A stretch of 64,000 nt of DNA, from positions 1-64,000 of the forward strand of contig NZ_MUNQ01000012.1 in the NCBI RefSeq assembly GCF_002001165.1, written 5' to 3'. Below are positions 1 through 8,928 of the stretch, piece after piece; the stretch's first letter is position 1, and every line of letters begins with the position of its first letter. The translations under genes and the position numbers were made by a program. The notes beneath the pieces were generated by a model. It was not told the DNA's origin. It was given only the letters and a program-made list of their open reading frames with translations, and searched no databases. The DNA comes from Rhodanobacter sp. C05 (GTDB lineage: Bacteria > Pseudomonadota > Gammaproteobacteria > Xanthomonadales > Rhodanobacteraceae).

Positions 1-178
1 AGACCGATGCACGAACTATCGCATATCCCGGTGCGGGTGACGCCCGGACTATGTTCGCAGGCCGCTGGGGCAAGGTCATGTCGGCCCCGCCAAAATCGGG
101 CACCCCTGCACCTTCGATCTTGGAAATTGCACCCTAGCCCCTGTTTTGCCCCCCTTACGTTTGATGTTGCCTTTGTGG
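1..178. other. Leading non-coding stretch
   Basis: I see no credible gene here. The short open frame in this stretch lacks a ribosome binding site and has no family likeness. The minus-strand gene that follows ends at 179, so this is its downstream region. Confidence 0.4.
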
Positions 179-637
179 CTAATGCACGATGCCCGGCTTC
201 ACCCCTGCCGGGCAGCTGCCCAGGTATGTCTGGTCACTGATCATCGTTTGATCCGTTTCGCCATTCATGGCGGGGGTGTAGCTGACATGGGATTCGGAGT
301 GCACTGCGGTGTCACTCTGGAATGTGGTCGCTCCCTTCGAGTCAATCACCATACCTGCGATGGCACAATGCATGGCGAGGGAATACACATTGCCGCTGAG
401 GCTTTCGTTGCTGATGGTGCAACCCTTCATATTTCTCATCACTGCCTCTCCCGCTTTCTCGGAAGCATGGTCGCGGCAGACCTTCATCGTGTCCTCGGAC
501 TTCTTGCCGCCCGGATTACCAACGGTCTGGGTCCGGACCAGCCAGAGTCCTTCCTTGGTTGGCGGGTGATCGATGGCATAGGCGGCCCCAATCGGCATCG
601 CGAGCACAGCCACAACACAAACCATCAGCTTGTTCAT
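179..637 (-). CDS. DUF3617-like secreted protein
   Basis: Predicted exported protein of 152 residues. I start it at the ATG at 637, not at the longer upstream frame, because the segment from there gives a clean signal peptide (MNKLMVCVVAVLAMPIGAAYA, cleavage after AYA) and GAGAGAAA lies just upstream. The mature part opens with PPTKEGLWLVRTQT and carries spaced cysteines (VCRDH, KGCTIS, MHCAI, GSCPAG), the pattern of the DUF3617 family of periplasmic proteins of unknown function. No partner gene is adjacent on the same strand; the next minus-strand gene upstream is the sigma factor, about 100 bases away. The family assignment comes from pattern memory and its role is unknown. Confidence 0.7.
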   Translation of the reverse strand: MNKLMVCVVAVLAMPIGAAYAIDHPPTKEGLWLVRTQTVGNPGGKKSEDTMKVCRDHASEKAGEAVMRNMKGCTISNESLSGNVYSLAMHCAIAGMVIDSKGATTFQSDTAVHSESHVSYTPAMNGETDQTMISDQTYLGSCPAGVKPGIVH

Positions 638-691
638 CACGATTTCTCTCATCACAGGGCAAGTGCTGCGTACCCTACTACTGATCATGAT

Positions 692-715
692 CAAAGCGGG
701 TCAGCGCCCTTTTCC
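692..715. repeat. REP-like word AAAGCGGGTCAGCGCCC
   Basis: Short sequence of the same kind as the words found near 19290, 26224, 26520 and 32793 (AAAGCGGGTCAG or AAAGCAGGTCAG). It lies between two minus-strand genes. See the finding on RAYT-linked words. Confidence 0.4.
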
Positions 716-737
716 AATCCAGGGTACAGGGACCGAC

Positions 738-2003
738 TCAACGTGGTAATTCAGCCTGACGTCCCTGCAGAAAGCGACGGACGGCCGGATCACTGGCGAG
801 GCCGGTCGCGATGTCGAAGGCAGCACGAGCCTCGGGGTAGGCCTGGGTTCTGGCCAGGAGTGCCGCGCGTGCTGCCCAGTAGGGTTGGTAATCGACGAGC
901 CGGCCATCGGCACCGAGTACATCCACGATCTCGAGTGCAGCGTGCGGCCCTTGCAGCTCCGCGATCGCCAGCGCGCGGTTGAGGGCGACCACCGGCGAAC
1001 CGGATAGAGCGAGCAACGCATCGTAGATCTGCACCTCGGGCGTCCAGTCCGTGCGCCCGCTGCGGCGGCGCTCGACATGCGCGGACTGCAGCGCCGCTTC
1101 AAGCTGATAACGGCCGATGCGGCCCAGCGTGCTCGCACGCAACAGCAGCGCTTCGGCCTCGTCGATCATCGCCCCATCCCATAGCGCGACGTCCTGTTCG
1201 GCCAGCGGCACGTAATCGCCGTCTACATTGCGGCGCGCGCGACGCCGTGCCTCTGCGTGCAGCATGCCGGCCAGCAGACCCAGCGCTTCCGGTTCCTGCG
1301 GCAACAGTCCGGCCACCAGGCCGGCGAGGAACAACGCCTCTGCGGTGAGATCGCGCCGGATCACATCGGTGCCGCCGGGATCACTCCAGCCTTCCGCAAA
1401 GGCGGCGTATATCGCATCCAGCACGCCGGCCAGCCGTCCGGCCAGCTCGTCGCGCGCAGGGATGGCAAATCGGATGCCGGCCTGGCGGATCTTCTGCTTC
1501 GCCCGCCCGAGGCGTTTGCCCATCGCATCCGGTGACGCGAGAAACGCCGAGGCGATGGTCTTCGCATCCAGCCCGAGCACAACCTGCAACATCAACGGTG
1601 CGCGGATGCCGGCATCGATCGCCGGATGCGTGCAGGCGAACAGCAGCGCCAGACGCTGATCCGGAATGGCCGCGTCATCCATCACCGTCGATGCAGCCTC
1701 GTCGAGCTCGGCCAGTATCTGCAGCTGCACGGCCGCTGCTTCACCGCTGCGGCGACGCCGGATGCCATCGATCCCTTTGCGCCGGGCCACGGTCAGCAAC
1801 CACGCTTCCGGATTTGCAGGACAACCGCTGAGCGGCCAGTCCGCCAGCGCCGCGGCAAACGCTTCCGACAACGCATCCTCGGCCGCCGCCACATCACGCA
1901 TGGCGGCGGCCAGAAAGGCGACCAGCTTGCCGTAGCTGCGACGCGCGACGGCGTCCGCGGTACTGCGCGCCTGCGCCGCGCCATCCAACCCTACATGCTC
2001 CAC
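738..2003 (-). CDS. ECF42-type RNA polymerase sigma factor
   Basis: Extracytoplasmic-function sigma factor of 421 residues, expected to direct RNA polymerase to a small regulon. Region 2 is at about residues 20-85 (AAEDALSEAFAAAL, then NPEAWLLTVARRKGIDGIRRR) and region 4 at about 110-190 (LMLQVVLGLDAKTIASAFL, with AMGKRLGRAKQKIR). A long C-terminal extension of roughly 230 residues follows, with helical repeats (for example SPVVALNRALAIAELQGPHA), which is typical of the ECF42 group. In that group the neighbour is a DGPF/YCII protein, and here that gene overlaps the sigma start by 13 bases, so the two are probably co-translated. No anti-sigma factor is present; ECF42 members are thought to be controlled through the extension and/or the DGPF partner. 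Confidence 0.85.
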   Translation of the reverse strand: MEHVGLDGAAQARSTADAVARRSYGKLVAFLAAAMRDVAAAEDALSEAFAAALADWPLSGCPANPEAWLLTVARRKGIDGIRRRRSGEAAAVQLQILAELDEAASTVMDDAAIPDQRLALLFACTHPAIDAGIRAPLMLQVVLGLDAKTIASAFLASPDAMGKRLGRAKQKIRQAGIRFAIPARDELAGRLAGVLDAIYAAFAEGWSDPGGTDVIRRDLTAEALFLAGLVAGLLPQEPEALGLLAGMLHAEARRRARRNVDGDYVPLAEQDVALWDGAMIDEAEALLLRASTLGRIGRYQLEAALQSAHVERRRSGRTDWTPEVQIYDALLALSGSPVVALNRALAIAELQGPHAALEIVDVLGADGRLVDYQPYWAARAALLARTQAYPEARAAFDIATGLASDPAVRRFLQGRQAELPR

Positions 2004-2338
2004 ACCGGCCGCACTTCGATCGTGCCATGGCTCGCACCGGGGCAGCGTGCCGTCCAGGCCAGCGCCGCATCCAGGTCAGGCACATCGATCAGGTAGTAGC
2101 CGGCCAACTGTTCCTTGGAGTCGATGTAGGGGCCATCGAGCACCTGCGATTTGCCGTCCGCCACATGCACGGTGGTTGCGGTCGTGCTGCTTTGCAGGCG
2201 GTTCGATCCGACCAGTACACCCGCCGCCTTCAGCGCCTGCGTATATGCCCCATAGGCCGCTACGCCCTGTTCCTGTTCGGCCGGTGTCATCTGCGACCAG
2301 CCGTTCTCGTTCGAATACAGCATCAACAGGTATTGCAT
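1991..2338 (-). CDS. DGPF/YCII-domain protein
   Basis: Small cytosolic protein of 115 residues with the YCII-related (DGPF) fold. It opens MQYLLMLYSNENGW, which is the usual first strand of the family, and carries DGPYIDSKEQLAGYYLI, the DGPF signature with Y for F. The start at 2338 is supported by GGAGAAT placed 7 bases upstream; the longer frame extends into repeat DNA. It overlaps the ECF42 sigma factor downstream, a pairing known for this sigma group. Its exact biochemical role is not established; it may sense a signal or modulate the sigma factor. Confidence 0.85.
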   Translation of the reverse strand: MQYLLMLYSNENGWSQMTPAEQEQGVAAYGAYTQALKAAGVLVGSNRLQSSTTATTVHVADGKSQVLDGPYIDSKEQLAGYYLIDVPDLDAALAWTARCPGASHGTIEVRPVWSM

Positions 2339-2583
2339 CGGGATTCTCCAAAAATGAGTGATAGCGGGCAGTGTGCGCCGCCATTCCCATGACGCGCGAG
2401 ACTTGGCAATTTGGACAGGACCGATCTTGTCAGGAGATCGACTCGGGCGCATCGGCCGATCCCTTTGCTCCCTGGATACTGCCGACGCTCTGCCACGACG
2501 TTGCGAAAGTCAGCTTCGGCACGATCGCCTCGAAGAAGAATGTCGGGGTCAATTTCAACGGGACAACCAAAAATTGTCCTTGA

Positions 2584-2723
2584 GACGAATGGCACTTAAC
2601 TTAAGCATAAAGCTCCAATTTTCGTCATTCCTGCGAAAGCAGGAATCCAGTGACTTCAGGCTGTCAGAGGCGTTGGATCCCCGCTTTCGCAGGGATGACG
2701 AGCTTAAGTAAGCGCCATTCGTC
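2584..2723. repeat. Palindromic MITE-like element, copy A
   Basis: About 140 bases with imperfect terminal inverted repeats: ACGAATGGCACTTAACTTAAG on the left and its complement (with ACGAATGGCGCTTACTTAAG) on the right. Two internal hairpin arms read GTCATTCCTGCGAAAGCAGG and CCCCGCTTTCGCAGGGATGAC. The same architecture recurs near 6.5, 25.7 and 30.8 kb. It fills most of the 400-base gap between the DGPF gene and the Tat protein gene; the rest of that gap shows no gene. Confidence 0.8.
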
Positions 2724-2741
2724 CCTGAGGCCATTTTGGGC

Positions 2742-3848
2742 TCAGGCCGTTCGTGTGAAGTCGCTGACCCAGTTCAGCTCCCAGGTCGCACCACCGTCCG
2801 CCGAGCAGGACTGCTCCCAGCGCGCCGAGTGCGGGGTGATGTGCGACCAGACCACGCGCGTCTTGATCGGACGGCCATCCAGCTGGTCGTCGCCGATGAA
2901 GGTGCCGATGTCGCCCATGCGGCGGCCGCGCACCGGTGGCTCGATGACCGAAGGCGTCCTGCCGTCGAGCCACCAGCTCCGCCACTGCCCGCTCGCGTGA
3001 TCGAAGGCGCGCAAGCCGATACCGCGTATCGTGCCGGAGGGCAAGGCCATGACGTTGTCGCCCACGTTGCCGTACCCGCCAAGCACCGGCCAGTTGACCA
3101 GCGTACCGCCGAAGCTGTCCCAGTCGTGGTTGCCGACCAGGCGATGGCGGAGGCGGCGGTGCCGCACGTTCCATGACCCCACCAGAAAATCGAAGTCGTG
3201 CGGTGCATCCGCCAACCTGGGCAGTGGCGTCGGCATCGCTGACGTGCGCGTGAAGTAGTTGCGCCAGTTGACCTCCCAGCTGGCACCGTCGTCGGCGGAG
3301 AACGCCTGCTCCCACCATGGCCGCGAGCTGTGGATGTCGCTCCAGCGGAAACGCATCGTGATCGGACGACCCTTGAAGGTGTCGTGGCCGAAGAACAGAC
3401 CGGTATCGCCGTGGAAACCACCCAGTACCGGTGGATCGATGCGGGTTGGGTTGCGCCCGTCGAGCCACCAGATCGACCACTTGCCGGTACCGGGGTCGAA
3501 TGCGCGCAAGGTGAGTCCACGGTAGGGATCGTTGGGCAGCTCGATCACGTTGTCGTCGATCGTCCCCAGGCCGCCCATGGTCAGCCACAGCGCGCTGCGG
3601 CCTTTAAACGTCTGCCAATGCGTGTCGCCGACCAGACGCTCCTTCAACTGGCGGTGCCACACGTCCCAGTTGCCGACCAGCCAGGCCCAGTCGCGCGCGT
3701 GATCGGCGGCGGCGCCACTTGCCGACGCGCGTGAATCTGGCCACGCGCTGGCCCACTCCGGCAGGCCAAGCGCCACGGCTCCGCCGGCCATTGCCAGGGT
3801 CCTGAGAAACGCACGGCGCGAAAACGGGATGGCGCGATTGGGAGGCAT
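2742..3848 (-). CDS. Tat-exported protein with two tandem lipocalin-like repeats
   Basis: Protein of 368 residues with a twin-arginine signal (FSRRAFLRTLAMAGGAVALGL), so probably exported folded. The start at 3848 has AAGGATCC upstream and puts the signal at the N-terminus. The mature protein is an internal duplication of about 145 residues each. Unit 1 runs from WLVGNWDVWHRQLKERLVGD to EVNWRNYFTRT and unit 2 from FLVGSWNVRHRRLRHRLVGN to ELNWVSDFTRT. Both share DNVxxLPxxxxRGxxLRAFD, WWLDGR and WWEQ/RWEQ blocks. The unit resembles DUF1579-type beta barrels but I cannot name a substrate. A LysR regulator is divergently transcribed 100 bases away and probably controls it. Confidence 0.65.
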   Translation of the reverse strand: MPPNRAIPFSRRAFLRTLAMAGGAVALGLPEWASAWPDSRASASGAAADHARDWAWLVGNWDVWHRQLKERLVGDTHWQTFKGRSALWLTMGGLGTIDDNVIELPNDPYRGLTLRAFDPGTGKWSIWWLDGRNPTRIDPPVLGGFHGDTGLFFGHDTFKGRPITMRFRWSDIHSSRPWWEQAFSADDGASWEVNWRNYFTRTSAMPTPLPRLADAPHDFDFLVGSWNVRHRRLRHRLVGNHDWDSFGGTLVNWPVLGGYGNVGDNVMALPSGTIRGIGLRAFDHASGQWRSWWLDGRTPSVIEPPVRGRRMGDIGTFIGDDQLDGRPIKTRVVWSHITPHSARWEQSCSADGGATWELNWVSDFTRTA

Positions 3849-3948
3849 GGATGGATCCTTGCGGGAGGCCAGGAGCGGGAGCCTGATGATCGCGAATGCA
3901 CCACACGGTTGACCACGCGAAAGCGGACCCTCAGCATAAGGCAGACTT

Positions 3949-4887
3949 ATGGTCGCCTCGCACCGCTTCCCGTCCCTGTTGGCCATCCGCGCGTTCGAGG
4001 CCGCGGCCCGCCTCGGCAGTTTCGCGCGGGCGGCGCAGGAACTCGACACCACGGCGGCATCCGTCAGCTACCACGTGCGACGCCTTGAGGAGCAGATCGG
4101 CGTACGACTGTTTGTGCGTTACCCGCAACGGGTGGAACTGACCGAGCCTGGTCAGCTGGTCGCACACGAGGCCATCAACGCCTTCGCTGCTTTACGCGCC
4201 AGCTTCATCCAGGCCGCCGACGTGGACGAATCGCGACTGGCGTTGACTACCTTGCCGACCCTCGGCACCAGCTGGCTGACACCGAAGCTCGGCCGCTTCC
4301 GCGCAAAACATCCGGAGATCGCGCTCGACCTCGACCTGTCGCCAGACGCCCAGGACCTCAGCAGCGGCCATTTCGACGCGGCCATCCGCAACGGCCACGG
4401 CCGCTGGCCCGGCCTGCGCACGACCGAATTGTTTCCCAGCATCTTCATGCCGCTGTGTGCGCCGGCGCTGAAAGAAGCCGCCGCAGGCATCGCCGACCCG
4501 CGATGCCCGCTGGACGTCCCGCTACTGGGCCGGTCCGATTGGTGGACGTTGTGGTACCGCACGCGGGGTTTCAACGACGTGGTCCTGCACGGCCGCTTCG
4601 GCACGCATCTGTCCGCCGAATATCTGGACATCGCTGCAGCGGTGGCCGGCCATGGCATTGCGATCGGCTCGCCGATCCTGTTCCGCGCCGAGATCGAGGC
4701 TGGCCGACTGGTACCGGCGCATGATGCCGTCGCCAGCGATGGCCGCGCGTTCTGGTTCACCTTCCCCGTCGCCCGACAGCACAGCCGCAAGATCGCCAGG
4801 TTTCGTGAATGGCTGTGCGACGAAGCAGCGCACGACCGCGACGCCGCACGCCACTATCTCCGCAGGGCGGTCATCGCCGAGCCGTGA
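3949..4887 (+). CDS. LysR-family regulator (GcvA-like)
   Basis: DNA-binding regulator of 312 residues. The N-terminal winged helix has LLAIRAFEAAARLGSFARAA and TTAASVSYHVRRLEEQIGV, followed by a GcvA-like substrate domain starting at about residue 90 (LALTTLPTLGTSWLTPKLGRF) and ending with WFTFPVARQHSRKIARFREW. It is divergent from the duplicated Tat protein gene across a 100-base intergenic region, the classical layout for a LysR protein and its target. The ligand cannot be inferred from the sequence. Confidence 0.85.
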   Translation: MVASHRFPSLLAIRAFEAAARLGSFARAAQELDTTAASVSYHVRRLEEQIGVRLFVRYPQRVELTEPGQLVAHEAINAFAALRASFIQAADVDESRLALTTLPTLGTSWLTPKLGRFRAKHPEIALDLDLSPDAQDLSSGHFDAAIRNGHGRWPGLRTTELFPSIFMPLCAPALKEAAAGIADPRCPLDVPLLGRSDWWTLWYRTRGFNDVVLHGRFGTHLSAEYLDIAAAVAGHGIAIGSPILFRAEIEAGRLVPAHDAVASDGRAFWFTFPVARQHSRKIARFREWLCDEAAHDRDAARHYLRRAVIAEP

Positions 4888-5030
4888 CAACGGCTAGCGC
4901 CGGGCTGGCCGAAATTTCCGGATGGCTCCGCGTGATAACCGCCCCGCGCTGGATTCAACTTCCTCCGCCCCTTCACCCCTGAGCCGCGTATCAGGAATTG
5001 TCCGTGGCACCTTTCTACTGCTGTTTCACT

Positions 5031-6425
5031 TCAGTGCGTTACGGCAGGCGGCGAGCGTTCGAAACTGCCCACGTAGCCGGGAAACACCACCGGACTTTCG
5101 TAACCATCGGCAGAGACGGACGACACACCGAAATACCAGTCGTCGATCACCACGTCCTTGATGACGGCGTGGTCGACATCGCCGACAGCCCGCAAGAACT
5201 GCCATTGCGGCGCGGTCGTGTCGCGCCAGTGCACGCGGTAGCCGGCTGCCGCAGGCACCTTGTGCCATGTCACCGTGGTGTCGGTAGCCAGGGAACCGGC
5301 GATATCGACACCCGTGGGCGGCGCAGGCGCCCGGCTCAAGGCTGCCATCGCGATTGTGTTTAGCGCCGTAACGCGCGCCAGGTAGCGGAAGTCGATGCCG
5401 TCGATCGTGTCGCCGTAGTGGATGCCGCGATCCTGGTCGGTAGTGCCGACGCGCAGATCCTGATGCTGGCGCGTGTAATCCTCGTGGCCCTCGCTGACGC
5501 GTACCGCCGGGAAGCCCGTTTCGAGGAACGGCACCTGATCCCCGCCGCGGCTGTAGCGATCGGTGCGATAGACCATGCGCACGTGGAAGTCCGGCAGGTA
5601 CTGCTCCGCCAGCTGCGACATCATGCGCGCGAGATTGCGCGAGGGCGAATCCACCTCGCCACCATGGTAGCGACGGTAATTGGCCTGCGCGGGCATCTCG
5701 TTGCTCTTGGTGCCTTCGGAGAACACGCGCACGGTCGTGTTGTCGCGTACGCCGTTCTGGCCCCGGCTATTGCCGACGATGTCGTTGTTGAGATCGGCCT
5801 CGACGTTCCAACCCTGCGCGACCGCGTAGTCGGCCAGTACCTTGCCGCCATACAAACCCTGCTCTTCGCCGGACAACGCGGCAAACACCAGGGTGGCCTG
5901 ATTGTCCTGCTTCGACAGCAGACGTGCCGCCTCGATCAGCGCGGCCACGCCGGAAGCATCGTCGTTCGCGCCGGGTGCATCGCTGGTGGCATTCATGATG
6001 TCGGTGACGCGTGAATCCAGGTGCCCGGTCATCACGATCACCCGATTCGGATCGGTGCTGCCGCGCTTGATCGCGACCACATCCATCACCTCGGCGGGCT
6101 GCGGTACGCGCTTGCCGGTAAACGTCTGTGCCGGCGTGACCACCTCGATGCAGCCACCGCAGTCACGTGCGATCTGCTCGAAGCGGGCCTTCACCCAGCG
6201 CCGCGCGGCACCAATGCCACGCTTGTCCGACCGGGTATCGGACAAGGTGTGGCGCGTGCCAAAACCGACCAGGTGGGCAATCGTCGCGTGCAGCTCGGCC
6301 TCGCTCGGTGCCGCCGCCAGCGCATACAGTTGCGGCTGTTCGTGTGGCTCGGTCGACATCTGGGCTTGACTGGCGAAGACAGCGCCAAGCAACACGAACG
6401 GGAGCAACCGCAGGCTACGGATCAT
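5031..6425 (-). CDS. Secreted M28-family zinc aminopeptidase
   Basis: Exopeptidase of 464 residues with a signal peptide (MIRSLRLLPFVLLGAVFASQA). The start at 6425 has GGAGG 7 bases upstream; the longer frame runs into repeat DNA. The M28 metal ligands are all visible: His in TGHLDSR (about 135), the bridging Asp in GANDDASG (about 155), catalytic plus ligand Glu in LSGEEQGL (about 187-188), Asp in DLNNDIVGN, and His in SEGHEDYTR. The last 95 residues look like a fibronectin-III-type domain (PPTGVDIAG, VTWHKVPAAAGYRVHWRD). It is expected to act in the periplasm or outside, trimming peptides. Confidence 0.9.
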   Translation of the reverse strand: MIRSLRLLPFVLLGAVFASQAQMSTEPHEQPQLYALAAAPSEAELHATIAHLVGFGTRHTLSDTRSDKRGIGAARRWVKARFEQIARDCGGCIEVVTPAQTFTGKRVPQPAEVMDVVAIKRGSTDPNRVIVMTGHLDSRVTDIMNATSDAPGANDDASGVAALIEAARLLSKQDNQATLVFAALSGEEQGLYGGKVLADYAVAQGWNVEADLNNDIVGNSRGQNGVRDNTTVRVFSEGTKSNEMPAQANYRRYHGGEVDSPSRNLARMMSQLAEQYLPDFHVRMVYRTDRYSRGGDQVPFLETGFPAVRVSEGHEDYTRQHQDLRVGTTDQDRGIHYGDTIDGIDFRYLARVTALNTIAMAALSRAPAPPTGVDIAGSLATDTTVTWHKVPAAAGYRVHWRDTTAPQWQFLRAVGDVDHAVIKDVVIDDWYFGVSSVSADGYESPVVFPGYVGSFERSPPAVTH

Positions 6426-6536
6426 CGGGAACCTCCACCGGTAAAGCTCCGACCTTACTACGCCGGCGGTCCTCGTCGCACCGTCGTACAACCTGTGCAC
6501 ATCCACACTGGCCAGGTCGGCAAGAATGGTGTCAGG

Positions 6537-6640
6537 AATGAATGGCACTTACTTGAGCGCTCAAGCGTTGTCATCCCCGCTTTCGCGGGAATGACGAAAA
6601 GTGAGGTTTCGCGCTTAATCAAGTTGAGTGCCATTCGTGT
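6537..6640. repeat. Palindromic MITE-like element, copy B
   Basis: Shortest full copy, about 104 bases. The left end AATGAATGGCACTTACTTGAG pairs with the right end AAGTTGAGTGCCATTCGTG. Inside is GTTGTCATCCCCGCTTTCGC followed by GGGAATGACGAAAAGTGAGG. It sits upstream of the M28 peptidase start, inside a 384-base gap that otherwise shows no gene. Confidence 0.75.
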
Positions 6641-6809
6641 CAGGAATAATTGAAATGACCCGGTGGCCGGCCAACCAGCCGCGCCGGGAGCCATGACACT
6701 CTTCGAGTCACGCGCATGACGATCAGTGCAAGCCGTATGCTGACTTCATTCCAGGAGCCCGCTTGATGTCCGTCATCGTCCCCGACACCTACTCGCTTCC
6801 GGCAACCAC

Positions 6810-8135
6810 ATGACCTCGACCGAAATGCACAGCGCCCCCGAAGTCTCGCGTGCCTCGATGGTAGTCGCCGCGTTGTCGACGGTGGTGGAGTGGTACGACT
6901 TCACGCTCTACCTGTATTTCGCCACGGTGCTGTCGCGGGTGTTTTTCGGCGGCGGTGACGGCTCGCTGCTGGCCACGCTCGCCGGGTTCGCCATTTCCTA
7001 CGGCATGCGGCCGCTGGGCGCGATGGTGTTCGGCCATATCGGCGACCGCATCGGACGGCAGCGCACGCTGGTGCTGTCGATGATGCTGATGACGCTGGCG
7101 ATGCTCGCCACGGCCTTGCTGCCCGACTATGCCGCGATCGGGCCGGCAGCGGGCGCGCTGCTGTTATTGCTGCGCTGCTTCATGGCGTTCTCGGTCGGTG
7201 GCGAATATACGGGCGTGGTCGCCTACCTGCTGGAAGGCGCGCGCGAGGACCGGCGCGGCTTGATCACTTCGCTGGCCTCCGCCGCCAGCGAAGTCGGCGC
7301 GTTGTTGGCCGTGGCGATCGCGGCACTGACGGTCGGCGCGATGAACCCTGCCCGTCTCGACGACTGGGGCTGGCGCATTCCGTTCTTGGTGGGCGCAGCG
7401 TTGGCCGGCTGCGTCTGGTTTGCACGGTCCACCATGGAAGAATCGCCGGATTTCCTGCGCCAGCTGAAGCAACACACCGTGCCCGAGTCCCCACTCCGCT
7501 ACACGCTCATCCATCACCGGCCCGCGCTACTGCGTACCTTCGCCATCTCGGCGCTGGGGTCGATCACCTATTACGTCGGCATCACGTATGTGCCGGCTTT
7601 CCTGAGCTCGTCGGGCATCCTCCCCGAAGGCCGTTCGCTCTGGCTGTCGACCGTTGCCGCGGTGGCGGTGATCCTGGTCACGCCGCTGGTCGGCACGCTC
7701 TCCGATCGGGTCGGACGCAAGCCAGTGCTGATCTGGCTGGGTGTCGCCGGCATGCTGCTGCCATTGTCGATGTTCGGCCTGATGGCCGGCGGCGGCGAAC
7801 TGCCCATCGCCGCCGGTGCGATCGTGCTGGCCTGCCTCGCCGGTGGTGTGAGTGCGGTAGGCGCACCGGCGACCGCCGAGCAGTTTCCCGGCGAAGGCCG
7901 ACTCAGCGGATTGGCCCTGGGTGTGACGATGGCAACTGCCATCTTCGGCGGCCTGACCCCCTTCCTCGCCGAGCTATTCGTCCAACTGACCGGATGGACC
8001 GCCCTGCCCGGTGCCATGATCGCCGCCGTCGCCTTGGCCGTGATACCTGTCTTCCTGACCATGCCGGAGACGCAGCCTTGTCTGGTCAGAGCGCATGCTC
8101 GGGAGCGGGCAGCAAAAGAGTGCCAAGACATTTGA
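6810..8135 (+). CDS. MHS-family MFS transporter (organic acid:proton symporter type)
   Basis: Inner-membrane transporter of 441 residues with about 12 membrane spans. The N-terminus ALSTVVEWYDFTLYLYFATV and the loop GHIGDRIGRQRTLV are hallmarks of the metabolite:H+ symporter family (relatives of ProP, KgtP and citrate carriers). RCFMAFSVGGEYTGVVAYLLE matches the family's GGEY motif, and a second MFS loop, GTLSDRVGRKPVL, lies in the C-terminal half. The substrate is probably a small organic acid or betaine; I cannot say which. The gene stands alone, 30 bases before a convergent small membrane protein gene. Confidence 0.85.
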   Translation: MTSTEMHSAPEVSRASMVVAALSTVVEWYDFTLYLYFATVLSRVFFGGGDGSLLATLAGFAISYGMRPLGAMVFGHIGDRIGRQRTLVLSMMLMTLAMLATALLPDYAAIGPAAGALLLLLRCFMAFSVGGEYTGVVAYLLEGAREDRRGLITSLASAASEVGALLAVAIAALTVGAMNPARLDDWGWRIPFLVGAALAGCVWFARSTMEESPDFLRQLKQHTVPESPLRYTLIHHRPALLRTFAISALGSITYYVGITYVPAFLSSSGILPEGRSLWLSTVAAVAVILVTPLVGTLSDRVGRKPVLIWLGVAGMLLPLSMFGLMAGGGELPIAAGAIVLACLAGGVSAVGAPATAEQFPGEGRLSGLALGVTMATAIFGGLTPFLAELFVQLTGWTALPGAMIAAVALAVIPVFLTMPETQPCLVRAHARERAAKECQDI

Positions 8136-8165
8136 CCAGTGCGGGAAATGCCTCTTACCGCTATT

Positions 8166-8513
8166 TCACGGTTTCGGCGCTTTCGGAAGCGCGGTCTGCA
8201 TAAAACCTTCGATGAAGTCTGCTCCGGCATATCCTGCGGCCAAAAGAGTCATCACCGTCTGGCCATCGATTGCGGCCACGGTCGCTAATTTGCCAGCAAC
8301 GACCAAGCCGACCATGGCAAAGACGCCAGCGATGAAACCGATCAGCAAGCTGATGCCAAGTTTTGCTCCGCTGAACTGGTCCGACAGGGATTGACCATTG
8401 CTCGCGGCTGCGTCACTTGCCTTCTTGAGGCCAACGACGGCACGGGCGCACTGACCAACCATGCCAAGAAATCCGCCAAGCACCAAAATGATCAACCATG
8501 TTTGTGCGTTCAT
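8166..8513 (-). CDS. Small hypothetical membrane protein
   Basis: 115 residues with a first hydrophobic segment at residues 5-27 (WLIILVLGGFLGMVGQCARA) and two more at about 50-70 (LGISLLIGFIAGVFAMVGLV) and 75-95. I do not recognise a family. It has no signal cleavage site, so it is probably an inner-membrane protein with three spans. It converges on the MHS transporter gene with no shared operon. Confidence 0.6.
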   Translation of the reverse strand: MNAQTWLIILVLGGFLGMVGQCARAVVGLKKASDAAASNGQSLSDQFSGAKLGISLLIGFIAGVFAMVGLVVAGKLATVAAIDGQTVMTLLAAGYAGADFIEGFMQTALPKAPKP

Positions 8514-8928
8514 GAATTCATTCCCTCTGCGCGAAATGGTCGGCCCGACACCTCGTCCCAGACATCAGGCCGAAAATGTAAATCGCTATTGGCGAATCGG
8601 TAAACTGCCTGCTTAAGCTTGGCTAGGCGGACTTCGCCACAGACATGCGACGAGAGTGTTGGCGAATGGAAGCTAGCCGCGGATTCCCGATGCGTCCCCC
8701 GCACCCTCCGGCTATACAGCTATACCACCATGGTTAAGCCTTGGAAAGTCATTCACCGGCGACGCATCCGCGCCTGGTCAAGGCCTGTACTCACGAGCAG
8801 TTAGCAAAGAGGTCCGAGAGAATTAAATCGCAGCCCCCTTTCATTGCGACGAAAACTGCTCTACTTGTGTCTGCCATCGCGCTGAGCACCACCGGTGACA
8901 CAACTCACACGTCAACAGGAACAAGACT
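8514..8928. other. 415-base intergenic region without a recognisable gene
   Basis: The region separates two divergent genes and must hold both promoters. I read both strands and found no open frame with a ribosome binding site, no repeat of the families seen elsewhere, and no obvious terminator. Confidence 0.5.
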
